A stretch of 64,000 bases of DNA, from contig VZDJ01006585.1 in NCBI GenBank assembly GCA_008694505.1, positions 10,508,537 through 10,572,536 on the forward strand. Direction: 5' to 3'. Source of the stretch: Cyanoderma ruficeps. Its lineage: Eukaryota > Chordata > Aves > Passeriformes > Timaliidae. The notes below the pieces were generated by a model. The model saw only the letters and a program-made list of their open reading frames with translations. It made no database searches and was not told the origin of the DNA. The position numbers and the translations under genes were made by a program. Of this stretch, positions 26,189 through 36,996 are shown in pieces. Each line of letters opens with the position of its first letter. The stretch's first letter is position 1.

Positions 26189-26373
26189 CAAGTAGCTCCA
26201 AGTAAAAGAGCTCCAAGTACAAGAGTTGAGGCCTGATAAGAGAAGACCACTGTGTATAGTTGCTGAGAATAGGACATAAACAACTTCCATCCAGAGTAAG
26301 AGGAGTACATAAAGTGAAGGACAGAAGTAGTTGGGTTTTTTTCTGAAAGAATCACCAAATCCTTTAAAAGTCC
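26189..26373 (-). other. candidate exon, open in one frame
   Basis: On the minus strand a run of Ts ending ttctcctag precedes 26373, and the donor-like GTATGT follows 26189. One frame is open across all 185 bases and has a hydrophobic C-terminal part (LVLGALLLGA). Joining it to the candidate exon at 25402-25665 produces a stop at the junction, which argues against a shared coding transcript. No family recognised. Confidence 0.15.
26194..26223. repeat. 15-bp tandem repeat x2
   Basis: AGCTCCAAGTAAAAG is followed directly by AGCTCCAAGTACAAG, with one mismatch. Confidence 0.85.
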
Positions 26374-27352
26374 CTAGGAGAATAAAAAAAAAAAAATCTC
26401 TAGGGTATGTAATCCCCTGAAGACTGTAGAAACACTCTTTTCTCTTTAAAAAAGCCAGTCTAAATCACCACAGATCTCTATGTTGTGGAAGCCATTTCCA
26501 CAAAGGTTTTTCAGTAATCTGATGATTCATTTTTTCAGAACACTGAATGTTAGAATAAGCTGTAAGGATATGGACTTCAAATAAATGTGCAGGAGTAAGA
26601 TTGTTATATAATGATCACCTCCATTAAGGACATAGAAAATTATGAGCTTTTCTGCTCACCCAATGGGAGATTGACTATAAGGCTGAAACTTGAAGTCAAT
26701 CCTTATTTTTGAAATTAGTTGTATAAACCATTTTTTGATGTATAAAAATTATATGTAAATCAAAATGCTTTAATGAATAATTTTACCATTTATCTATTTT
26801 TGGTTTTTTGTAAAGGGTTTTCATTCCATTATGGACTGAAGCTAGGTTTATAAACATCATAATTTTGCAAAATACAATTCTGAGTTTCAGCTACAAACAT
26901 ATGGATAGTCAATTTTATGATTTCCTTATTTGCAGTGATTTCTTATGAATTTTGAGTCATAAAGAAAGGCCTGGATTTCATGATCAGGAGGAACACTAGT
27001 ATAAAACAAGTTAGACAAATGTATAAAATTAAAACATTTAATCTTATTTCCTCTGATCTTTTCTTTCTGTATTTATTATTTGATTTGGGGTTTAATGATG
27101 CTTAAGTAAAACGTCTTCTTAGTCATATAGCATTTTATAATACATAATTGTCTGCTAATTTCTTAGCAAATGTTTAACTTGCACACTTCAATAATGGGTA
27201 CTAATTTATTTAATCATAAAATGTTTATTTTAAAAACTAAGTAAATGCACTGTGATTATACAGCTATCACTTTAATTTCATAAATGTAATATACATACTG
27301 ATAAGTATATGTTATTCAATTAATTGCTGTATCTGGTAGTATGAGAGGCTTA

Positions 27353-27374
27353 TGTGTGTGTGTATATATATATA
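27353..27374. repeat. (TG)n(TA)n microsatellite
   Basis: A short compound dinucleotide array with a TG block followed by a TA block. Confidence 0.85.
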
Positions 27375-29271
27375 AAATCAGAATGTTTGCATACTTTTAT
27401 TAGCATAATCAAATCATACTTGAGAAGGAAAAAAGCTTTGGAAGGTAACACTTTCTAGTGGCAGTTGAATAAAAATTTTTTAAAGCCTGATTATAGAGAG
27501 AACTTATAGAGATAATTTGGAAGAGTGAGATAATAATTTTTAAAAATTGAATTTTCCTTTCCTTTTTAAACCTTATAAACCAATCCAGTCTGGACAAGTG
27601 AAACAAGAAAAATCTTTTGGCAGTAATTTTTCATGAAATTCTATCAATACATATAGTGGAGAGTTTATAATTGCTGAGATTTATAGGAAAATGGGGACTG
27701 ATTTTCAAATGGGAATAGATATAATGAAACAATAGAGATATCATGAATTAGTATAAATTTCCACTTAGAAAATCTGTTGCTGTCCCTAATCAATGCTGAA
27801 TTTTAATTTCACAATTTTCTGCTTAATTAGATAATGTCTTATTCCAGAGACTATCTTCCATGATGCTTGGATTTCTTCTCTTATTTGTATACAAGCTTAC
27901 AAAAAATATAATTTTTAAAATACTATTTTAGTTGTTTGTTGGGGTTTTTTTGAGGAAAAAAAGGCAAAAAGGTACCCCCTAATTCCCCCAAATATTGCAT
28001 GTAGCTTCATACAGTTTGCTTTCCTTACCGAAACTCAATTTGACTTTTGGCAAATTTTTGAATAATCATCCTTAGAACTGTCTGCAGGAACTTTCTAAGT
28101 CAGGGTACAGTATACTATGTATGAAATTGGAGTGGTGTGCATTTTTGTATAAGAAAATATTAAGCAGAGATGCTTAGAATGGGTAACCCAATATGGTAAT
28201 ACATAAGTTTTAAAATTCAAGATGGCAATACTTTTCTTTAAAGAAGCAGCTGGCTCTACATGAAAACTTTAATAGAGCTATTAAAGCTGTCACTTCCAGA
28301 CCTTATAGCTAAAAAACTGTTTTCTAGACCATTTTTTACTTGGAAAATCAATTGGATCTACTGTAGAAAGCCCATTTCTGCTGTTCTAAGTAGAAATGAG
28401 ATCACAGTGAAGATCTGATTTACTCTTCAGACTATGGGTTGGAAGAAGATGTCTTGGAAAGGAAGACAGCAAAAGAAATAGCAAAGTGAGAAGCAGAAGT
28501 ACTCTGCAGTACTTTTAGAACAAACTGTTTATTGCTGCCTGGCATTAGGAACAAAAGTGCAAAATTTCAGGCTATTTTCTTCCTGAAATGTTCAAAATAA
28601 ATGTCATGCTCTTTAGGGATCCCAGTGCAAGTGCATTTACAAGTAAAAATTCCTCTATAGGCATAAAATAATGTTTTAAAATATAAAACAATTTAAATTA
28701 TTGTTCCGCTGGCTTCCAGGAGCAATTTTAAAGTATTCCATTGCCTCTAAACATAAGGAGACCTTATGACTATAAGGGATCTATAGGTTAATTGCCTATT
28801 CCATTGTAAAGCAAGGCAATAATGCGTAAATATATAAATATCCATTATAAAAATTGTGTGGGTTTTTTTGTTCTTTTTTTATTTTGTCTTTTTTAGACAT
28901 GTTAAAATTCTCCCTAACATTCATTTCAGTATGCGGTCTAATTTCCATCTGTGTTTCTTCAAAGTGAATTTATACCCAAGTACAGCTCTTGCTGTGTGAT
29001 GAAATGGCCTGGAACACTAACCAGACCCTTCTCTACCCATAAGATGAGTTATACTGTTATTTATCACTTTTATGTATTACAGGCACTTCACTCTGGCACT
29101 TGCATTGTGACCTAAATTAGTTTTATCCATATGTTATTAGGACTGTGACTTGTCATACTTTTACAATTGCTAGAATTAGAAATTATGAGAAGAGAGATAA
29201 TGTATATTATATCTTTTGAGGCCCTTATGTTATTTCGGGATATAACTTAAAATTTAGACAAGGATTTCATG

Positions 29272-29325
29272 TGATTAGGGTTGAAAAAGGCCTCTCAAGA
29301 TCATCTAGACCAATCTCTCCTTGTG
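29272..29325 (-). mobile_element. CR1-like 3' tail, minus orientation, very short
   Basis: The plus strand carries 'ggttgaaaaaggcctctca' followed by 'agatcatctagaccaatct'. This fits the reverse complement of the CR1 segment just upstream of its terminal repeats. Only about 50 bases are recognisable, so the call is moderate. Confidence 0.5.
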
Positions 29326-31546
29326 CTTCTTCTTTTATTGCTTTATCTTATAACTTCTTAAGTGATGCAAAAAAATCCAGCAATCATGAGTTCATTATTT
29401 AGCTCTGCTTCTATTCTCAATGCGAACGCAGTGCAAGAGCCACATGCTAACCCAAATTTTGTGTGTGATTCGGTTTTGCCCCAGCCTTGCAATGAAGCAA
29501 GTGCTATGCTAGCATAATAAATTGATGAGAACACAATTTTATAAGAAATTTTCTGTTATTCATTTCTATATTAAGATTGTTTTTCTGTAGAAAAAGAGTC
29601 TTCAGTTCTTAAATATTTTTCTTGTCAGATTGAATTGAGTGAAACGTCACATAGTCAAACGCATGCATACTGTCTTGGTTAAGTCTCCTTTGTTTCCATC
29701 CCTCAGGGATGATTATTTCTGCACTCTTAATGCATAGATGAAAAGCTGTCTTGACTAACATCCAAGATAACCTGCTCTATGCCGTGTGAGATCACAGGCT
29801 AAGTTGGTTTATAATGAAGGCAAAACTCATAGGTTTTGACAGACAGAAATTTGAGACTCCTAGGGAGGAAGTACTTAGAGGATTCTGATATGCTTATACA
29901 GTACCTGTGGGGGATTGCTTAATTTTTATTTAGAATAGCAATATCTGTAGCGGGTTTTTTAGGTTTTGGTTTGGTTTGGTTATTTTTCTTAGGTTTGTGC
30001 TTGTATGGTAATATTTGGAGATATTTTTAGTAAAAGAAAAAAAAAAAGTTTTCATAGGACCTTAAACTTGTAATTGTATGCATTATTGTCACACAGTGAA
30101 AATAATAATTTCATTAAATGGCCAGTTGAAATCACTCAATTTGTAGGCTTACAAAAGCTTTAATAGCCTTTAGAAACTGACATTCTGTTATGCAATATGA
30201 CATTTTATACTTAATTTTGTCACTAAATGGAGTATTTAAATTATTAGATTTTTCATAAAGTGACTAGCATTTTTCTAGACATACTGTGAAACCTAGTAAT
30301 AGTCTTTCACATTATTTAACTACTTGTAGAATATTTAATACAGTAACTAATTAGTTTTTAACCTTAGGAGTTGTCTTATGTCAGAACATCAAATTTAATT
30401 AAACAGAGAAGAAAATGTTCATATTTTGGATTTAAGTCATAGGACAAGTAGACTAAAAAGGTGACAATTCTTGGAGCAACAGATTTTTTGCAATACAATC
30501 AAGAGACAAGAGACAAAAGAAAGTTATTCAGTGCTGTTTACTCATCCCAGAACTAACTACTGCTTAAGATTGATCAAAGCTTTTTAATTAGTTCAGAGAA
30601 TTACGTTAGAAAAAATGTGTTAAGTGTGCAAATTGCATGATTGTAAAATAAGGGTATTATGCAACCATTGGAAATATGTTAAAAAAAAAAAAGAAAAGAA
30701 ACCAACAATGTAAATTAAAATCAAGGCTGAAAAATTATCTGCTAAAAAAGCAGTTCTTGAGCACAATCTACCTTTATAGATTCTTTAAGTTGCAGCACTA
30801 CATTGAAGGGATTTTATCCTGCTATGATATTGAAACTGAAGAAGTCACAGTCTAAGAAAGCATTTACCTCATCCTGTATCAACATACTATATAGACAAAT
30901 ATTGTCAAGACAACATATTTAGCTACAGAAAAGTAGCTTCTGATTTTAGTAATGGACCACTTTAAAATATAGTACACAACAATAAAAAGGAGGCTGTGGA
31001 GGTTTCCTGTCTTTTTGTCTGCGAAGGCAGAAAAGTATGATTTTATGTAAATAATGATTGCTTATTATTACAGCAAATGGATTATTTTGATAAGCTGTGG
31101 AGTAGGACACCTTAAAGCGCAAAACTGCACTATAAAAACTTCAATTTGTGTCTGATTTCTTGTATCTGAAGGAAGAATGAAAATGTATCTTCTTTTAGTG
31201 TTCTTTCATGTCAACGAATGACAATAAAATGGAATTTACCAGTAAAGTAACCTGAGAACTAAATCTTTTATGACTTTATTATCAGTCTATTACATTGGCA
31301 ACTAAATTCCAAAGCCAGAAACTCTGTGAAACACATCAAGCATCCATTAAAAATATGTGATGTGATGGTAATATTCATAGACTGGGTTCTAAGAATTTGT
31401 TTCGACCAGCTCATCAGTACTGTTCACCACTCTGAAATAAACAATGGTTTCGCCCTGATCTTTTTCAGCCTTCTGACGTTTGCATTTTTGTAGTTGGAGT
31501 TTCTCATGTCAACATGAGACATGATTTTTCATGTCAACAAAAGTAA
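29326..31546. other. AT-rich unique non-coding DNA
   Basis: No gene or repeat is recognised apart from a T/G-rich tract at 29952-29988, a poly-A stretch near 30680 and three copies of the 10-mer TCATGTCAAC at 31206, 31504 and 31529. Confidence 0.6.
31504..31539. repeat. overlapping inverted and direct short repeats
   Basis: TCATGTC and GACATGA form a 7-bp stem at 31504-31524. The 11-mer TCATGTCAACA at 31504 recurs at 31529. The cluster lies just before the LTR-like block. Confidence 0.6.
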
Positions 31547-31749
31547 TGTTTTGTAAACTGTTCATTTCTCTCTGGAGGAAGGGCAATTGATAGACTTCTA
31601 GTTTGACCAGTGGGGTCAGAGAGGTGTCATTGTCCAATCCCTGATCAAACTCCAAAAACTATATAAATTGAAGTTCCAAAATAAACTTCCTTCTTTTTTG
31701 CTCTGACAATCTGACTGTGTGTCCTTCTTTTTGTGTCCATCTAGTGACA
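31547..31749 (+). mobile_element. short LTR-like block, plus orientation
   Basis: The block starts TGTTTTGTAAACTG and ends at TGACA, so it has retroviral TG...CA style termini. It contains a TATA-like ACTATATAAATTG near 31660 and a polyadenylation signal AATAAA near 31681. The order TATA, about 25 bases, AATAAA, then a T/C-rich stretch is typical of the U3-R-U5 arrangement of a compact LTR. No target-site duplication was found at these exact ends and no retroviral genes lie beside it, so it is probably a solo LTR. The family is not certain. Confidence 0.5.
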
Positions 31750-32531
31750 CTATGGCATATGACATTTTGCTTTAACAGGAAAAAAAAGGAAAAAATCTGC
31801 CCATTTTATTAAATTATTGATTTTACTTTGTGATAATAATGCATATAAGTACAAATATAAGATACCATGGATTTTATTTTCTTTTATTAAAGTGTACAAA
31901 AAATATTGTCCTTCTAGCACAAACCACAACTCTCAGTATTCATTGTTCTTTCTCACAACTCAATTGGTTTATTGCCTTGATGTTTCTTATAATAACTGTT
32001 TTTCTGTGCTTAAACCTTCTCCAAATAATTCTGATTCCAATGTCATATGAGATTAATATACAACTGCTCAGTCATTAGAGGGCTTGTGCATATGCAGCCA
32101 AAATCAGAGTTTGTCAACCATAATAAAGTATTCCTTTATCACAGGGGTCATGAGCTTCTCTTTTATTTATGTATTCAAAATATTCTTAAGAGATGTGAAA
32201 AGCTTCTAGGGTAACTGGCTCTTATGACGAACAATAAAATGAAAATACTACAAATGTAGTCCACCACTATGGAACTAGCAATCACAAATAACCAGGAATT
32301 ACAGGAATTCCTGCAATCATGTTTAAACCTATTTGCATTCACATTCAAATTTATGTTGGCAAAAACCAAGACCATTCGGAATGAAAATTCTCAAGCTGAA
32401 AAATGCAGAAAGGCAATTGATTGGAGTTTGAATGTTGACATATGAATTGTTTTGTTAGGAGAGCTTTTGCTGCGATGTTATTTCCCAATTTTTTTAAATA
32501 TTTAAACATAAAACCTTTGCCTTACCAGTAC

Positions 32532-32552
32532 ATTATCAATTCAATTGATAAT
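32532..32552. repeat. perfect inverted repeat, 10-bp stem
   Basis: ATTATCAATT and AATTGATAAT flank a single C, giving a near-cruciform palindrome with perfect arms. Confidence 0.75.
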
Positions 32553-34295
32553 TACAGCATGAGTTTTTTTCTTTGCTGCAGATATATATTACAAGTGTAC
32601 TATTTGTAAACATATAGTTCTTTTTGGCACTAATAGATCACAACAGACTAATGAAATGTCTTTCCCTCCTACTTTTAAGGGGAAAAAAAAAAAAGAGGAC
32701 AAAAATTAAAGGAAAAGTAGAAAGGAAAAGTAGTCTTAAGAGGCACACCTGAGTCAGAGTCCATCTTTTTTCTTCATTCATGATCACCAATTTGACAGTC
32801 AGGAGCAGGAGAAAATGGAGAGTTTCCTGTTTTTTGGAAGTACAATGTGATAACAGTATTTTTTATATTAGTGATGCTGTTATGGGTATTTGCCAAAATA
32901 TTTCACATTTGTCAAATACATTTTGAATTCAAATTTTGGAAATTGTAGGGAAGATGAAAAAAGAGGTGTTCTTTTTATGTTTTTCGGTTGATTAATCTTA
33001 CTTTCCATGTAGCATGGTTTTTACATTTCCATTTGTGTAGTACAGTTTTTTCAATTCTTTTTCCATTGTATCAAAACCCTCAGATCCTTAATGACTCATA
33101 AGCACTGGCCCATAATACTAGTAAATTTTACATGAGGAAATGAGCTTTATCCCAGTGGTACAACATTTAAGAACAAGTTGTATTAGCTGCACTGAAAAAA
33201 CCAAAGACCAAACAGGTCCCAAGATCCAATAGTAGAAAAATTTTCTAAAGGTTTTTTTCTTTGCCACTCAGGGTCAAACTTTAGTTTTGAACTGTTATGT
33301 GTGATAAATTATTGTTTCTCTTTGTTGAAAAGGCATGCTTCACTGCTGCACATTCTTGTTTTCTTAAATAGTTTTTAATTAGTTCATACAAATAAAACAG
33401 ATTTAATTGAGGACAAAAAAAATTAACAGAAGAGAACCAGAAAAGTAAATCCCACAATATTTGTGATATTTGTGACAATAGACTAGAAGGTATATTCTCT
33501 TTGAAACTGATGAGGCCATTCAATTTCGTTACCTGGACATAAATTCTGGTCTCTCTACAAATGCTTTGGAGACAAACAGCAAGAGCAATTGTTTTCTTGT
33601 CTTCTGTTAAGCTAAGTCCACCGTGTACGTTCAGAGAGTGTTTATCAAAGTAATTCATGTACTAAGGTGAGTTATTATGGATTAGATATTATAAATAGCA
33701 GCACAGATTATAAATGTGTATTTTAACACCAGTTGCTCATGAGTAAAATGCCCAGTTGCTCAAAATCATTAAGCCTGAGAAGGCTCAGCTTCCAGAGCTT
33801 TAAGGGTACATGTTATTCTGGATTAATGGACAAGAAATAAATCTACATTAGTACTGCTGTGACAACAGATGAAGGGCTGTGTATCAGTCTGCCATGAGGC
33901 ACTGTATTGCTAGCAGTTTGCATGCACACTGTTTTACTACTGCGGAAGAAATTAATGCCAGTGTCTAGATGTGGGTGCATGTTGGTGTGTGACCTTGTGT
34001 CCACTCTGGATTGCACACATTGCTCCTGCAGATGACCTCAGTCAAAGTATTGTCACACTCCTTTGCACTCAAGTGAATATTATATGAGTTCACATTTACA
34101 TCAAATTATTTTTGCATTGAAACCAGCCCTTCCTGTATACTAAATGTAGGCAGACACTGATGGAGGTCCTTGCCCTTCATCAAGGAGGAAATTGCGTAAA
34201 AATTCCAGGAGGCCACCAGGGATGGGTAAGGACCTACTGAGTCAACTCAGAGTGAAAAAAGTGTCTTTCAGGAGGTGGAAACAAGGGCAGTCTGT

Positions 34296-34332
34296 GTGTA
34301 TATATATATTTATGAAAGTATATATATTATAT
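34296..34332. repeat. TG/TA-rich microsatellite-like tract
   Basis: A short GTGTG block is followed by interrupted TATATA blocks. Simple-sequence drift in AT-rich DNA. Confidence 0.65.
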
Positions 34333-34664
34333 TGCAATGTATAACACAAATATTCTTCCATTAATAACTGTCAAATGGATAAACAATTGACTCTGGAGTA
34401 ACAGTTCAGAGTTTTATTCTCTGCCACTGGAAATGACTTTCAAAAAGAGAATAAACCCACCATTCCCTTTCTTTGTTTCTTTGTTGCTTTTTTTTCCAAA
34501 TATCAGAGCAGACAATAACAATATCTATTAATCTCTCTATATTGGTATTATTGGTTTACAGTTTGTGGCAATATAATCCATATTTTATTCAAAAATTAAC
34601 AGATTGCATGTGTGCTATTACCAAAGCTTGATATGACTTGATGTTGTTTATTTGAAAATATTTC

Positions 34665-34685
34665 CACAATTGCGTTGCAATTGTG
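34665..34685. repeat. perfect inverted repeat, 9-bp stem
   Basis: CACAATTGC and GCAATTGTG flank GTT. Both arms are exact. Confidence 0.75.
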
Positions 34686-35460
34686 TTAAAAAGGAAATAG
34701 AAAAGGAATTGCTTTCTAGATTTTTTTTATATCCTACAGGATTTTATAAGTGACCACAATTCATTGGCAAAAAATGTGATAAATTATATTCTACTTAATA
34801 AAGCATGAGAAAAAAGATCCAGTATACTTCATGATGTATTGAAGCAGTCTGTCTTTTTTAGCAGTTTTTTTGAGCCTATAAAAATATATTTTCAGAAAGG
34901 AGCTATTTTACATATTTCAACAGGTAAAAGGAAAATTGAAAGTATTAGCATCTTCCTGATGAGAAGAGTATGTCAATAATATTAAAAAGATAGGTCAAAA
35001 CCAATGAAAGGTAAAAACTGACAATAAAGTTTACCCAAAGGAGTTATGTTTGCTAAAGTCAATTAGAGCAATATTAAAGCAGAGAAAAATACGAGACCAA
35101 GGAGAAATTAAGTAGTGGTGAAGTTAGATGATTAAGACTATTATTTAAATTTGGGGAAGCCAAGCAAATGTGAAAACAGTATTTAGAGGTCAAAAAATGA
35201 TTAACAGTAGAAAGATGGGGTGGGATGAAGAAAGGGGGCTAAAAGGAATGGAGGAAAGCAGGTGTGATCCAAGGGAGACATAAAGAAATAGAGTGAAAGT
35301 TTTTTAAATAAGTCTCAGTGGAGATTTATAGCTCTATTATTGTGGATGGGAACAAGAAACAAAGAGAACAAGGATTGAAGGAGCAATTAAAAGCTGTAGG
35401 GGAAAAATTGAAATTGTTTGCAATATAAGAAATAGGATTCTGCTGTTTAAACATTAAGTG

Positions 35461-35579
35461 TTCTTTTGTTTCTTTTGTGGGTTTGTTTGGTTTCGTTGTG
35501 GTTTTGTGAGTGTCTTTAGTTTGATTTGGGATTTTTGAGTATTTGTTATGTTTTGGGTTTTTCGGGTGTTTTGTTTTTC
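35461..35579. repeat. T/G-rich low-complexity tract
   Basis: About 120 bases made almost wholly of T and G, with TTTGGG-like and TTTGTT blocks. It is the mirror class of the A/C-rich tracts elsewhere in the window and the longest example here. Confidence 0.75.
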
Positions 35580-36942
35580 CTCCCAAGAGTACTCATTTTC
35601 TTCTCTCTCTTTTTTTTTTTTTTACAATAAAGTTTTGGAACCTAGAGACTAGCTTCTCATTCAGAGAGCTTCTTTTATTTTCCTCTTGACTCTTGAGTAA
35701 CAACAATTTTTTGTTTCTCCTATCCCTTATTTTTTTTTTTCCTAAATTCTTCTCACTCTTTGGGGCATAAGCCAACACAATTTTCCCTTATTCTCTCTGC
35801 CAGTCTCATCAATGATGCAATTACATGCTATGAACAGGGCTCCAAAACAAGCTTTTTAGGAAAACTTGCCAGCATAGAGAACATAAACTATGCAGCTCAA
35901 GAGCAATTGGGCACAAATGCAATAGGTCCATACATAAATTATGGCTATTGTTTGTTTGTTTTTCACTTTCTTGGCAACAACATATTGTTTAACAAACAAT
36001 GACTAGCAAGAGATTATAAAAAATTTAAGGAATACAGCATAGCCTATTTTTCATCTCAGACCACATTTAAACAAATTTATACATGTTTTTAATAAAGTAC
36101 AATAATTTGTAAGATTTAATACTTAGTCATTTCTAAGTATTAGTTCTAATCTACTGGTGAAGAATAAAAAAACTTTTGTGTAACATTGTGTAGTTATTCT
36201 TTCAATTGAACAACCTACTAGAGAGAAATGGGAAACTGTTCTGTTTGTTTGCTTTTTTTTTTTTTTTCTCTCGGGTATCTACTGTTGTTCCTGATTACAA
36301 TCTTTTCAATGAATGCAGAAAATTGTATATATGAATTATTTTCAGCTTGTACTGAAATATCATTTTAATGTTTTTCCCAGTATATAGTTGTGTACCAGTA
36401 TGATTTACATTTTAAAATTGTCTGGTTTGTATATTTCATTTCACCTGTTGCTCTATTAAATGTTTGCAGACTACGTCCACAATAGAATTTAAATGTAATA
36501 ATACTCTGCAAAGAAGGGAGTGAAATTAAGTTTTTATCCTTTTCAGACTGCAGAAGTAATAGAAAAATGAAGAAAGAAAATAATGAGAACATCTATATGT
36601 ACTTAGAAATTATACATTCACTTCTAAAAGTATAAAACCCACTGAAACTCCTATTGGTAACTTTCTAAAAGAAAAGATAGGGTGGAAAAGACAGGCATTG
36701 ATATTCAAAGGCTTTTAAGAAAGGAAAATGCAGTATGGTGCTCTTTCAATCATACAGTCTGGATTTACTTTCGGTAGAAATCAGTAACTTGGAAAAAGGA
36801 ACTCAGTTTCCTGAGCCATGTTCTGTTAGGGAACTGCAAAATGACTGGTGTGTATAGCATACTCTAGGAACCTAGAAGTTTTCTCAAATTGATTAATACA
36901 GATACAGACAAAAAGATGAGACACTCCAAATATCAGCTGACT

Positions 36943-36996
36943 ATTAAAAAAAAAAAAAGAAGAAAAANNNNNAAAAAAAGAAGAAAAAAAAAAGAA
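36943..36996. repeat. A-rich GAA-type tract with embedded gap
   Basis: A run of A with GAAGAA interruptions surrounds five Ns at 36968-36972. The purine-only sequence probably caused the unresolved bases. Confidence 0.9.

Larger units (their letters stand above)
24916..29271. other. AT-rich non-coding DNA with splice-site-like signals
   Basis: Mostly unique AT-rich DNA. It contains the candidate minus-strand exons at 25402-25665 and 26189-26373, a 15-bp tandem repeat at 26194-26223 and a (TG)n(TA)n microsatellite at 27353-27374. No protein gene was recognised. Confidence 0.6.

Noticed and set aside
25402..26373. Coding gene made of the two splice-bounded intervals
   Set aside because: Joining the intervals creates a stop codon at the junction, and the second interval has no frame open from end to end.
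30680..30702. A-rich run considered as the poly-A tail of a processed pseudogene
   Set aside because: No gene-like sequence precedes it, and similar A runs are frequent throughout the window.
33281..33658. 125-codon minus-strand frame
   Set aside because: No domain, repeat or splice context. Its length is within chance expectation for this composition.
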